In this document: positions 9,414 to 21,264 of the stretch, one piece after another
Numbering within the stretch: position 1 is the stretch's first letter
How the letters are laid out: each line of letters begins with the position of its first letter
NCBI GenBank assembly: GCA_037367405.1
Contig: JAZKJV010005550.1
Location: forward strand, 496,001 to 560,000
Reading direction: 5' to 3'
DNA from: Ottelia alismoides
Lineage: Eukaryota; Streptophyta; Magnoliopsida; Alismatales; Hydrocharitaceae
DNA: 64,000 nt
Position numbers and translations under genes: made by a program
The notes under the pieces: generated by a model
Database searches by the model: none
What the model was told of the DNA's origin: nothing
Seen by the model: the letters and a program-made list of their open reading frames with translations, nothing else

Positions 9414-12400
9414 TGAAGAGCGTCCCACCACCCTAGTTAATTTGGTTAAATTAATGCTCAAATTAATTTAAGAATGTTCGTTGCAGTTGGATAATGAGAG
9501 CAATTCAAAAACCACTTTTAATTAAAATAAGTTAATCTCGAGCGGCGATTTGTTTTACTTGGGCAAGCCCAAGGTCGAACTCAGGGAGGCAGTTGTATCC
9601 TTAAATAGATTTTTAGCAAAGTCCAAGGTTTGATTTTCAGGGAATATTTTTTTGGTCTTTTTCGGTTTTTTTATGCAAGATACATGCAATATCTAGCTGG
9701 TTCACAAGTTAATTCAGAAAGGTGATCAAATCAAGTCCAAAGTTACGAAACTTGGCCAGATGATGAAATGGGATGAAATTAGGCTACACTAATTTTTTAG
9801 AATTTTCTGACACTAAATAAAATTACTGTGAATTAAATATGAATGCAAGATGATTTTAACAAAATTAATTATAATAAATATCATATCGCAAGATTTTTGG
9901 GAATACAAATTACCTTAGATAGATCTGAAGGTGAGGAATCCAGGAAAATTATTAAACCTAATTTCTGATGTGAAATGAACCTATTAAAAATTACTTAAGC
10001 AAATCACTAAATGAATTATTTAGGCAATGGGATGCGTGCAATTGAGATGAAATTTTTATGCAAGGTAAAGCTAATTATCCTAGATCTAATGTGATTTTTT
10101 GGGGATTTTTGGAGTCACGGAGAAATTACTACCAATTAATAGGCGAAAATGGGCAAAATATAGCAAAAATGAACCAATTAATTAATAGGAAAATCTACTG
10201 ATATTACAAAAATATGCTAAGCGTCACATATGAAGAGGACAATGTAAGCTACACAATGCAATTTTTCAAATTGAAAAATGAATTAATATGAATGCCTAAA
10301 TATGCGTGCAAAGATAAGGGAGTAAATGCAATTACAGGAATTAAAATTGCTGAAAATAAAACATGCTGACAGGGACCAATATGCGATTACCTATAATGCT
10401 GAGGGGGTGGATGCAATTTCTCCACGGGCACGTGCTCCTCACGTGGGGTCGCCTGACAGGGACTGGAATGTAATTTTGGAAACCTTCAGGGGCCTCAATG
10501 CAAATAACATAGGACGCACGTGCACATCACGTGGGAGTCCCTAGGCTCGGTGGTCTCCGGAGGCTCGGAGCGAGGCTCGGGCAGCTCTAGAGGTTCGAAT
10601 CTGGCTCGGAGAAGCTTCAGGTGATCCGAGCCTAATGGGCAGGGAAGAGGCTCGGATCAGGCGATGTGGACGGATCTGGACTGTGGGATCAAGGATGATC
10701 CAACGGTGATGAACTGCTGGCGCGTGACGTGTCTCGACCTGTTAGATCTAGATCGATCCAACGGTGATGGGCTCGCTCTTGAGGTGGCTACGTGGACGAC
10801 CGAGCGCCACTGGATCAGGATGAATCCAATGGTCCTCTGAGGCTCTGGTTCTTGGCGACATGGCGTGATCAGGTGCGTAGGACCAAGGATGATCCAACGG
10901 TTGCGGGGCGTTGCATCGTGGAGTGCTCCTAACCATTCGATCAAGAGGATCGAACAGCTGCTGGCTGTCGTCCCCAACGGCCCTCCGCCTCCTGCGGTGG
11001 AGAGGGCTGGCTCCGGCAAGGCTGGCCTAGCTCCGCCCCATCCTCCTGTTGTCAGTAAAGGTTGTTGGAGGGTCTGAGGTAGCTCGGAAGATGCGTGGAT
11101 GGCTGGCGAAGCGTCCGGTGGTCTCAGGAGTGGAGGAGACGCTCTGGAGTGCGGTGGCGGAGGAGCTCGAATGCAGCTCTGACGAGCCTACGGCCAATCA
11201 AGATGGAAGTACCTGCAAGGGGGTTAGAAGATAGCCGAAGCGTGTAATTGTGTCCGTGGAGTGTTGTAGAGTGAAGTGTGAGGCCTATGAAGTGGTGAGG
11301 GTGATCCGGTGGTCAAGCTCCACTTAGGTGGCGGAACTGGCATCGGTGGAGGATGAAGTACGTCATCTGAGGAAGCTAAGGGTAGCGCGAAGATCAGAGC
11401 TCCTTTGCGGAGCTCAGGGAATGGTTGGTAGAGCGAGAAGGTGCTCATGGAGGGTGAATTGAATCGGAGAAGACAAAGGAAAAATAAGAAGAAGATCGGG
11501 GAGAGATGGAGGAGTCTACCTGGGGTCAGAAACTCCGGGGAAGCTTCCAGGTCTTCGCTCAAAGGTCGGTAGAGGGGCCTGAGATCGTGCAGCGCCTTCG
11601 AGGAGGAGCGACACGGCGGTGGTCGACCGTGGATCTCGCCAGAGGTGTTCTCGGTCGTCGCTCGACCTAGGATCAAATCGTTGTCACCAATCTGAAGGTG
11701 GGAGCTCGGAGTCACTCTCCGTGGTGGCGGATGGGGGTGAAAGTGGCTGGAGGTGGCTGATTTATAGGATGAGGGTGACGGTAGGGATGGCGAGGAGGTG
11801 GTGTTCGTGGATGTTGTGGAGCAACTTTGAGGGTTGTCATGGAGATCGAGGGGGCTGGCGAGGATGAGGGATGAGTGGGCTCCATCGTGGTGGTGTTAGT
11901 GGTCGGAGTAGGTGGTCGGTGTGGAGCCGAAAATAGAAAGGGGCGGCCCCTTGCGCACGGTGGAGAACGTGGGCACGGGGCATGCGGAGGTTGACGACGA
12001 TGTCTCGACCATTAGATCTTGCGATCCAACGGTCTAGATGGAGGCACGGATTGACGCCTGAGATCTGACCGACGGCATGACATCAGAGGGCTCGCACCGT
12101 ACCACGTGTCATGCTGAAGATGTGGCACGAAGGGATGGGCGATATTAAATCTGATCTGTGATCGGATGGTGGAGAGTGAAGGCGTTAATGAATGATGTAG
12201 ATCAAGACTCTCAGAGCGAGATCGGATGGCGCTCCGAGGGCCACGTGGTGGACTCTGGGCAAAGTGCGAGCGGGCGGTCCAGATTGCATCTGGAGATCGA
12301 TCGGAGGGTTGAGATCAGTCGCGGGTTCGGATGGTGAAGATTGGATGTGAGATGAGCCATCGAACGGTGGAGAAGATGATACGTGGTGCAAGGGGAAAGA

Positions 12401-13233
12401 GGCGCTAGCGGATGGCTTGGATGAGATCTGGGACTTTATCAGACGGTGGTGGAGTTAAGGCGTATGTGGAGATCCTCAGGCTGTTGGATCAAGAAGGGAT
12501 CCAACGACTGGCAGTGAGGGCGGATGAGTCAAAGGGAGCGGGCCGTGTGGCGCAATCATAGGGCGCCACGTGGCCAGCTGTGAGTAGTTGAAGAGAGAAA
12601 TGAAATTGGAGAGAGAAGGAGGCCGAATTTGGAAAAACTCAAAACATGAAAGTTGTATATCTCGATGAGATCTACAAGTTTCGTGTTGACAAATACAGAG
12701 ATGAGGTCAAATATGATACAAAAATACAAGAATACAAATGTACATATGTATAGTATACAAGGAGGCCCAAAAACCCAACTTTTGCCTACGAGCTCTGAAT
12801 TGAATGAAATTAGTCTCATTTTGAAGGTCTCTGAATGTATATTACTATGAAGGTGGGTAGACCTAATTCGGAGTTGGTAAGAGAGAGATATGGGCATTCT
12901 AAGGTCCATGAGGTTTTGGGGTTTTATTGGGTATTTTACAAGAGAGAACTCTGGCCTTTTTCCTTATATTGTTATTTGATGGTGAACACACTAAAAGGAA
13001 GGTGTTATTTTATTTTAGAGAACTAAAATACAAATGAATCGGTGGATATTTTACAGTGGATTTTACACAAGGAATGGCTTCTTATTTAAATGCAAAGATG
13101 AATGCTAAGATGCATATTTTGTGGATTGATGCATGCATGTTTATTTATGCAAGATAAAGGGAAATATGAAGCTAAATACCCGGGGACAAGGCTCTATTTT
13201 CAACTTTAAGAGTGATAAATCACAGACTCATCA
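9414..13233 (-). repeat. 5' LTR of element E
   Basis: The 3.8-kb LTR runs, on the + strand, from TGAAGAGCG next to the PBS to GACTCATCA at 13,233. It has AT-rich arms and a GC-rich centre (about 10,420-12,560). The inner part has the GGTTCGA-like motif (about 9,572-9,584). The outer part has the block AGGCCCAAAAACCCAACTTT (about 12,762-12,781) that is shared with the B, C, D and G LTRs. The right junction is with C RNase H sequence. Frames within the GC-rich centre change between related LTRs and are not called genes. The outer end acts as U3 and would hold the promoter. Confidence 0.85.
10690..10945. repeat. Cluster of GATCCAACGGT motifs in the E LTR
   Basis: The motif GATCCAACGGT occurs at 10,697, 10,755 and 10,891. 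A variant AATCCAATGGT lies at 10,823, and an inverted form begins at 10,931. Steps are about 40-70 bases, each within a GGATCAAGGATGATCC-like context. Further copies lie near 12,022 and 12,490, and related forms occur in other LTRs of this nest. It looks like a decayed short tandem array. Confidence 0.6.
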
Positions 13234-13800
13234 CACATACAAAATGGTGTGATTGGAAAGGTCTCTGAAATAGGAAGTATTGATTGCTCAGAGGACTCTG
13301 CATCTGTGATCCGGGAAAGGTGATATGCCACAATATTCTTTACTCCATGTTTATCTCAAATCTCTAAATCAAACTCATCTAGAGGAAGGATCCATCTGAT
13401 AAGATGTTGTTTGGCATCCTTCTTTACATGTAAGTACCGTATGGCAATGTGATCTGTGTATACAATGACATGTGAACCGAGTAAGTAAGATCTGAACTTC
13501 TCTAATGCAAACACCACTGCTAACATCTCCTTCTCTATAACTATGTAATTGTTTTGTGCCTCATCCAGAACCTTGCTAGCTTAGTGTATGGAAAACGGTA
13601 TACCATCCCTTCTATGCCCTAAAATAGCTCCAACTGCAAAATCTAATGTGTTCGTCATGATCTCAAAGGGAAGAGACCAATAAGGTGGATGTAGTATAGG
13701 AGCACTAGTAATCTCGTCTTTCATCTGGTTAAATGCAAGGAGGACTTTCTCATCAACTACAAACTCACTCTCCTTGCACAGAAGCTCAATCAAAGGTCTA
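13234..13800 (-). pseudogene. RH: RNase H region of element C, left fragment
   Basis: This is the downstream end of the C pol visible in the window, cut at 13,233 by the LTR of E. It shows LPFEIMT, LDFAVGAILGHRRDG, the [19 protein letters not shown] block, [14 protein letters not shown] and, near 13,340, VAYHLSRI, which is the RNase H end. At least three stops or shifts are present. The integrase of C would follow but lies beyond E, outside the window. Confidence 0.85.
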
Positions 13801-14250
13801 GTGATCTTGCCGAAGTCCTTAATGAATCATCTATAAAATCCAACGTGACCAAGGAACAACCTCAACTGCTTCAAATTCTACAGCAGCTCTAACTTGGAGA
13901 TCACATCAATCTTAGCTGGGTCAACCTCCATACCATGTTTGGAGATGATGTGGCCCAATATAATTCCTTTAGTCACCATAAAGTGTCTCTTCTCCCACGA
14001 GAGCACTAAGTTTACCTCACAACAACGTTGAAGTACTCAGTCTAAATGATTGACATAAGCCAAAACTATACCTGAAGACCAAGAGATCGTCCAAGAATAC
14101 CTCTAGAAAAACTACCTACTATGTCAGCAAAAACAACCAACATATACCTTTGGAATGTAGCAGGGACATTACACAATCCAAAGGGCAACTGTGTAAAGAC
14201 ATAGGTGCCAAACGGACAAGTAAAAGTAGTTTTCTCCTGATCTTCAAGAG
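13801..14250 (-). pseudogene. RT: Reverse transcriptase of element C, second half
   Basis: This carries [28 protein letters not shown] and, after a one-base shift, EVFLDDLL, the palm motif with FLDD in place of FMDD. It continues to the thumb region and the finger-like GHIISKHGMEVDP. The first half of the same RT lies at 34,141-34,650. The split is exactly at the AAGAG target site of element B, and the codons read through if B is removed. A frameshift just before FLDD and stops near 13,830 show that it is dead. Confidence 0.88.
14246..14250. repeat. Target site duplication of element B, left copy
   Basis: AAGAG lies directly before the TGATAACGAGG terminus of B. It matches AAGAG at 34,136-34,140 directly after the other end. 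A perfect 5-bp duplication is what Ty3/gypsy integration gives. Confidence 0.95.
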
Positions 14251-14445
14251 TGATAACGAGGTTTTTGCGAGGGTCAAAATATGTCTCGCACGAGGCGGGG
14301 ACGATGATGTCGCTGAGGCGACCGCTCACAAAACCCTTGTTAATCAGAGATTAACCCACATTAAAGAATAAGTCAATTAAGTCCCAAAATTGTGAATTAA
14401 AATTTTATTTACTCTACCATAAAATGCATAGTGTATAAGCATGTA

Positions 14446-14458
14446 GAGGTCGAACCAC
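14446..14458 (-). promoter_or_regulatory. B-box-like motif in the 3' LTR of B
   Basis: The sense strand reads GTGGTTCGACCTC, identical to the copy in LTR A and in the 5' LTR of B at 30,284-30,296. It lies about 200 bases from the LTR end. It matches most of the Pol III B-box consensus, but no A box was recognised. Confidence 0.4.
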
Positions 14459-14637
14459 AAAGAGCTACACAAAAATTGGGTAGCCTATAGGTGTTCATGT
14501 ACATTCAAGTCATTCTTGAATGAATCCTCTTTTTGTGGGTTTTTAGATATATATATATTATTAATTTTTTTTATTTTAATTTTTAATTTTATATATTTTT
14601 TTTGTATTTTCTTTTTCAATATTGGAATATATATTAT

Positions 14638-14923
14638 GGATTTCTTTCAAATAGGACGCAGTCCTTCCATAGTTAAGGAAGGTCAGCCCCTTTTTTTGTA
14701 TAAAACAGGATGACTTTGGTGGAATACATATACAGTTTTGTATTATAGTGTGCAGTTTTAATGTTTGTACTATAGTACATAGTTTTGTATGCGGCTTTGT
14801 ATTTATAACGTGCACCTATAATACAAACTGTATACGTATTCTACGAAAGTGCTCCTTTTTTATACAAAAAAGGGGCGGCCTTCCTGAACTCAGGAAGGAC
14901 TGCGTCCTATTTGAAAGGCCTCC
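14638..14923. mobile_element. MITE with Mutator-like features in the 3' LTR of B
   Basis: This 286-bp insertion is absent from the 5' LTR of B. It is bordered by the 10-bp direct repeat TATATATTAT (14,628-14,637 and 14,924-14,933). Its terminal inverted repeats share TTTCAAATAGGACGCAGTCC (20 bases shown) plus TTCC. The ends start with GG. The 9-11-bp duplication class points to a Mutator-like MITE. There is no coding capacity. An inner inverted pair around AAGGGGC with T/A runs lets the whole element fold as a long hairpin. It inserted after B did, since only one LTR carries it. Confidence 0.88.
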
Positions 14924-17900
14924 TATATATTATATAAGAAAAGAGGGAATAAGATATTTATAAAAATAGACAAAAATACCCAAAATTAGAAAATAAAGTG
15001 TTTTTGGTCTTTTTATATTTTTCTACTATTTTGTGATTTTTGGGGATTTTTCAGAATATTTTTGGTATTTTTAAAAACTAAAATACAAGAAACAGTGACT
15101 AAAACTGTTGGCTGAAAGTAAAATAGGAATGAAAAAATAGCAAACAGCAAAAAAATTTTCCCAAATTAATTTTAAAATAAAGGTAATAAAATAAGGAAAC
15201 TACAGGACCTGGGTTTAAATTTTTGGGATTTTTCTATGAATTTTTAGATTTTTTGAAGTTTTTAGGTGTTTTTTTTATTTTTAAGGTTTTTCTTTTGAAT
15301 TTTTTAGTGATTTTTGGATAAACACTAAAAACCACTAAAATACACAATAGGTAATTTTTTTAGAATTTTTCAAGGTGTTTTGATAATTTTTATGGTTTTT
15401 CTAAGGTAGATATTATTGAAAATGCATATTTTTTATTTTTAATAAATATTAAAATGCAATAAGGATGAAATGCAAAAATGTAGTTGAATGTGCAACTATA
15501 CAGGAGCTTAAATTAATTTTTGTGGAATTTTTTGGGGTTTTATCAATGCATGGAATAAATAGACAAAGCATACAAAAATACAGGCCTAGCAGGGGTATAA
15601 ATGCAATTAGAAAAACATACAGGGGCAAGTTGCAATTTTCACACAAAATATAATACTGAATATAAAACTTAAAGGACCAAATACAAATAACAGAACCCTC
15701 AAGGGTCTCCCTGCAATTTACCCACCCCAGGCATGACTAGCACGCGCCTGGGAAATACCTGTATGTAATTTCCACAAATCCGGGGGCCTTGATGCAAAAT
15801 ACACAAAAATATTACACTAGTTCTGGATGTTCTTGGATCAAAACAAAATACCCAAACCCGCGAGGGTGTCCATGCAAAATGCCTCGTGCCTCACGTGAAC
15901 TGATCACGTGAGGTGACGTGGCTTGGACTGGAATGCAATATACAAAAACTCCCAAGGGTTACTTGCAAAATTTACAATTATTTTACACATAATAATTTAT
16001 TTACAGAATTAAAAATGAAAGACAAAAAATGCGAGAGGGCTCAGTGTAAATTACCCCCTAAGGCGCGCAAATGGACGGCGATGGGCACGCCACTTATCCA
16101 CGTGGCAGGTTGTCGAAGCCCGATACCCCTTCGCGATCCTCGGTTGAGATTGCATCTGACGCTTGATCGAACGGCCGAGGTGACTGCTGATTGGATGGCC
16201 TAGATTAGATCTGGGGCCGCCTCCTCCATCCGACGGTAGCTACTGCGCACGAAGAACAGGGAGGAACAGTTTCCCTCCCTGACTTTGATCGTCGATTCCT
16301 CCTCTTCCGGGCGCTCCTTGGCGATGGCGATGGGCTCCAAACGTCTGGTGAGGTGTTCCGCAGCGTCCAAGGTACTCCATAAGGTCTAGGACCCCCTAGA
16401 TCGGTCCAGCAAATTCGGAGAAGAAAGGGGGGTCCTGGAACCTCGCAGGTGATCGAATCGAGCTCCAGGGAGCTCCGTTTGGCTCTTGACCTGCACCAAA
16501 AAGACAAGGGGCTCGAGGGGGTCTCCCTCGACCGAGGGTTGCATCTCCAGAGGCAAATGGGAACGGCGAGGTCCAGCGAAGTGGAGGAGGGGACCTCGAT
16601 TCGCAGAGCCAGCGGGGCTCTGGTTGGTCTGAAGCGTGGGTTAGATGTAGAACGCGAAGGGGAGTGAAATGGAGGTGATGCGGGGGTCGGGTAGTGCGTA
16701 GATCAAGTTAGAGAGGTTCGCCGGAGCTGAACTCCGGCGAACTTCGATCTGGCCTTAATCTGGCACCTAAGGGCCTAATAATTACTCTAAATATTGGATT
16801 AAATACTAAAAATGAAAACTAAGGTACAAAACAAGATAAAGGCAGCTCTTATACCTGGTGGTCGACCAGGGAGCAGGACCTCCGGCGAGCGGCGGCCGTG
16901 GGTGCTTCCCTCAACTCCTCCGGCCGACTGAAGCGTCCAGGAGAACCCTCCTGTCACGAGGATCCTCTAAAGACTGGAAACAAGGGTGGAAGGCGATCGA
17001 AGGGAGACCAAAATGGAGGAGGAGGTCGAGGGTTTTATTTATATCCATGGTGATGCACCCTTATTGACCGGGGTGCCACAAATAATCAATGGGCCAGATG
17101 ATGGATCTAAGATGCTGGCGTGAAGATTGGAGCATAGACCGAGCTTTTTCATGAAGGAATCTACGCTTGAAATTCAAAGGAATAGAAGGGGAAAGTCGGA
17201 GAAGATGGGCCGAAGTGACGTCTGACACCAGGCGGCTGGGGGCAGAGGAGTTGACCGGGCAGTCAATGAAGGCCGAGACCTGATTGGTCCACATCAGCAT
17301 CGACTTGACCCTTTATTTAAACATAATAAATGATTTTATTAATTTATACTAATAAAATAAAAAATGTTTATAATTAATGTAGTATTTATTTATGATTTTT
17401 ATTTATTTTTTTGATGAATTTTATTATGGGTTTATTTTAATGATGAATTTATATAAGTATATTTATATGTATTTTGTATAATTTATTTTTATTTTGTGTA
17501 TTTATTTTATTATTTTAATATTTTATATTTTATATATTTATAGATTATTTTTGGGAATATAAATGTATTTTTATTTTATTTTTATGAGTTTATTTAAATA
17601 AATAGATGTATATAGTATGTTGGTATACTCATAGGTATTTTACCTGTATTTTAGGTAATTTTATTTGTTTAATGACTTTTTTTATTTTGGATTTATATTT
17701 TTAATAGAGTATGGATGATATTTACAATTTAGAAAAAATATATGAAGAAGGAATAAAAGAATGAGATTTCCTTTTATTTATATACATAGGAAACATAGGC
17801 AATTTTAGTCTATGTATTTTATAGACTTGTTTTATTTTTCAATTTCTTTTTGGTTTTATGCTAATTTCAATATGTATATGAACTTTGTATATTATTTACA

Positions 17901-18548
17901 AAATTTTAAAAATAAAAATTCATAAAAATAATGAATAATGAATATAATGAATATTTTAATCAGTACTATGTACAATGAGGGCCAAAAACCTAACTTTCAC
18001 AGATTAACTTCAAATATTATGAAACCAATTTTATTAAATAGTTCTTGAAAAGCTATATACAACTAAAGTGATTTTGGTGTATTTTGAGTTTTTATTTGGA
18101 AGATATGGGTCTGTGAAGTTGAGATTTTGGCTTTTTATTCTGTGTATAAAATGTAGACTGTGTATTATTTTTGTACAAACTCAATTTTGTATTTTTATTC
18201 ACATTATTATCTGCAACTTTCATGTACAAAATATTTCTATTTGATGAATAAATAATTTTTACAAAATAGGTGTCAAAAATGCATATATGAATGAATAAAT
18301 AAATGAGGAATTTATTGTGTTATTGGCCCTTATCTCCCCCTACTTTATTCCTTGTCGACCAATTTTTTATTCTTTTTTCTTTTCTTCTCTTTATTCTATA
18401 ATTTTGGCATTAAAAGCTTTATTTTATGTATACTGAATACAATAAATAGTGAATCCTATTTTGTATATATTGATGATATTAACATGCATTTGCTGGGGTT
18501 TTTAAGGCCAAAATGATAGAATAAAGGTGATGAAATGGAGATTCATCA

Positions 18549-18560
18549 CCCCCCTATACT
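18549..18560 (-). other. Polypurine tract of element B
   Basis: The sense strand reads AGTATAGGGGGG directly before TGATGAATC, the start of the 3' LTR. This is the plus-strand primer site. The sequence just upstream in sense (ATTTGCTAG...CTAGCAAAT) forms a stem, so the tract sits at the foot of a hairpin, like the extra copies at 20,897-21,264. Confidence 0.9.
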
Positions 18561-19899
18561 TGCATTTGCTAGTCCCTAGCAAATACTTATGCAATAAGTA
18601 TAAAAAGAATAAAAAATAAGAAGAAAAGAAATGGAGAGATGAAAAAGATAGAGTGAATAGGGTTGCTTTCAGTGCAATATATGTCCTTACAAAATCAGAA
18701 TTTGGAGCTTCTGCTAGACCTTGGGTGTGGATGTGTGTAGAACCTAGTCGGGAACCAACTTTAAAACACAACAGCCTTCGAGAGTCACAAAACTCGGTTC
18801 AACCCACCTCAATAGCCTGGTCAGAACTAGCCTACATCATACGCAAACCCTTATGACTATGAAGCTGACTTGTACAGTGTCAGTGATGGTGGCTCTCCCC
18901 AATTGAAATGACAAAGAGGCTAGCTTCTCCAGAATGACAACCCAATGATTCCCTAATCCAATAGCTCTTTCTCGAGGAGCGGGGTATTCCCTTCTAAGTT
19001 CAAGTGGCGTCCAACTCAAGAGGAGGAGGTAGAGAAAAGAATGGACGGTAGCCAGTATAGCTACCTATCCTGGGATGCCTGACCAGTGTAGTCAAGTCAT
19101 CCAGTTGCAGGCTCACATGGTATAACTTTGATGCTCAAGCTTGCTTATTTTCTATACAACATATATACATACTCCGGCAGGCACTTTTATTTTATTTTCA
19201 AGCCTGTCCACTTTTTTGGAGTTTTTTTTTCAACATACTATTTACAACAGCATTTACATAAGGACTTTTTCCTCTTGAGCTAGAAGACTATCCCTCTTTT
19301 GAAGCATTATCGCAACCCACACTCTCCTGTCGTTAGACCTCATGGCTATTGGACCAGGTTGGGGTGCACTTCCCTCCCTAGACGAGGACGAATGTTTCCA
19401 CCCGTGTGCGTCTCAGACTGGCAAATCCAACCCCCTCACCACTCCAACTGAGTTGAGCCAAGTGAAAGGTGCAAAGTGTCCAAGTTAGGTTACGGCCGAC
19501 AAGAGTCATGCGTGTGTCTCGAAAAGTTCTAGTTAGTCAGTTGAGGTGACTTGAACCCAGCCCTGATTTCTCAAAGAATTAAGTCTGAATAGACCTGAAG
19601 TACCTTAAACCTAGTTCCCATAGGGTTCCAGTGCAGTTAGGTGCGGTAAGGTTCAACCAAGCTCCAATTTTAGACATTATTGGACTGGTCCAATCATCAA
19701 GCTCACTCAAAAAGAATATGAATGGTATGCTCATGCTATGCACAATGAATGATGCAATTTTTCACAACCAATTAAAAAAATCGAAGAATCTTTTCACACA
19801 CTAAAAATTTTTGCAAATAAAAAGCTTGACACATACAAAAAGTACATACAATTATTTACACGGGCGTCCTGCTTTATTTTACAAGATTTAAGGACTTTT

Positions 19900-20765
19900 A
19901 AAGATTTTTCAGGTTTTAATAAAGTAATTTATTCAGGTTATCTTTATACACTGAAAGAATGTTATGTATTTTATTTACGATTTACATGTCTTTGTAATGA
20001 TGCTTTTATCCCTCAGATTTATTTGAAAATAATTTTGCAAACTATAGTACACGATAATTTTTGCAAGCATTTACACACATTTGAAAACTATTTTGCAAAG
20101 ATTTGTCACACTATATATATACATTTTCCACAATAGTTTTTACAAACATTTTTCAAAATATTTGCACATAGGTTTTCAAATCCTTTGTTTCACACAAAGA
20201 AGAAAATTTTTTTCAAACAAAGCATCTTTACACAAGTTGAAAACATTTCACAGCAAGTTTTCCAAATAGTTCACACTATTTTTCAAATCATACTGTAAAG
20301 GTATTTAACCTGATTTATTAATCAGTATATACAAAAGAACTAAATTTTATATACAACATGGTTTAGGCTCTTGTAAGTTTTATTTGGAATTATTGCTTAT
20401 TTTTGTATGAGAGATTTTATTGCAGACTCCTCAGACTTATTCGAGAATCATTTTCAATAGATTTTGAAGACTATAGTCCAAAATAATTTTACAAACATGT
20501 ACACACATTTGGAAATGATTTTTGCAAAGGTTTTTCAAAACAGTATAGGTAGATTTTTCAAAACAATTTGGCAACCAAATTTTCCAATCATTTGCAAGCT
20601 ATTTTTCACACATTTTTATTTCACTCAAAGGAAATAAATTTTACAAGCAAAACTATTTACAAAGTTTGAATACTTGTACACGCTATTTTTCAAGCAATTT
20701 TCAAAAGATTTTTCAAAGAGCACATTTTGCACAAGCGCTTTTCCTGACTTATTAATCAATATAGA
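19900..20765. repeat. Two diverged tandem copies of about 430 bp in element B
   Basis: The order TCAGATTTATTTGAAAATAA, ACTATAGT, TTACACACATTTG, TTTGCAAAG and TGATTTATTAATCAGTATAT near 20,015-20,330 recurs as related sequence at about 20,434-20,765. Each copy is also filled with short CAAA/TTTTTCA phrases. The offset is 420-434 bases. The borders are approximate. No coding is seen. Confidence 0.65.
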
Positions 20766-20896
20766 CAAAAAGAGTCTGAGGAGCTCGCAATCATCTTTTA
20801 TTATTGTAGAACTACTTTTTACATTATTTTTTAGCTTGAGGTGATGTTTTATTTTCCAGTATGAGTTATGGCTTATAGTATATACATAGTATATAC

Positions 20897-21264
20897 GACC
20901 CCCTTATGCTTAGCATGAGCTATGTCCTCATAGATCGAAGAGAAAAGAGAAGACATAACTCGTACTGAGTATAGACAAGTATAAGACTAAATAAATAAAT
21001 GTAGGAAAGAATGAACGAACGAGAAGTTGACCGTCCCCCCTATACTTAGGATCAAGTAATCATAAGTATAGCAGACTGTACACCAAGCAGGGAGGATCAA
21101 GGGTGAGAATAAACAGATCGTACTCAGATTGTCTCCCCCTATACTTAGGGTAAAATATCCCTAAGTATAGACAAGAAGAGGAGACAATGAAGAGGATCGC
21201 AAAGAATAGAACACTCGAGGTGCATACCCCCCTATACTTAGGACAAAGTGCGTCCTAAGTATAG
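20897..21264 (-). repeat. Array of four PPT-like hairpin units in element B
   Basis: Units start near 20,897, 21,034, 21,133 and 21,227. Units three and four have perfect stems of 12 and 13 bp (CTATACTTAGGG/CCCTAAGTATAG and CTATACTTAGGAC/GTCCTAAGTATAG) with 7-8-base loops. In sense, each stem is followed by G5-G6, giving TAAGTATAGGGGG, the same phrase as in the real PPT. Unit two has a 9-bp stem. Unit one is diverged and has a longer stem-loop with GAGCTATGTC/GACATAACTC. The array lies just after the pol stop. Confidence 0.8.

Larger units (their letters stand above)
2113..13233 (-). mobile_element. Element E: Athila-type Ty3/gypsy retrotransposon, 5' part
   Basis: This - strand element reads from its 5' LTR (9,414-13,233) through PBS (9,393-9,410), leader, gag, protease, RT, RNase H and integrase. 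It is cut off at 2,113, where LTR A was inserted. The rest of its integrase and its 3' LTR lie left of the window. It sits in element C, just downstream of the C RNase H domain. The five bases after its LTR (CACAT, 13,234-13,238) should be one copy of its target duplication. Many stops and shifts make it non-functional. Its protease resembles that of F more than those of B and C. Confidence 0.9.
14251..18548 (-). repeat. 3' LTR of element B
   Basis: The LTR is 4.3 kb, or about 4.0 kb without the MITE at 14,638-14,923. It runs collinear with the 5' LTR at 30,089-34,135. Its GC-rich centre is about 15,690-17,310, flanked by AT-rich arms. Compared with the 5' LTR it lacks about 50 bases after CTTGTCGACCAATT (near 18,360), a block that is retained in the 5' LTR and related to sequence in LTRs C and G. 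That loss occurred after insertion. The outer end is at 14,251 in RT sequence of C. Confidence 0.93.

Noticed and set aside
11224..11715. 163-codon frame in the E LTR centre
   Set aside because: GC-rich region with open frames on both strands; no motif and no equivalent in other LTRs.
20897..21264. CRISPR-like regularly spaced repeats
   Set aside because: Spacing of about 100 bases and palindromic units looks array-like, but units are PPT-like hairpins in a plant retrotransposon, with no cas genes and similar spacers in B and D.
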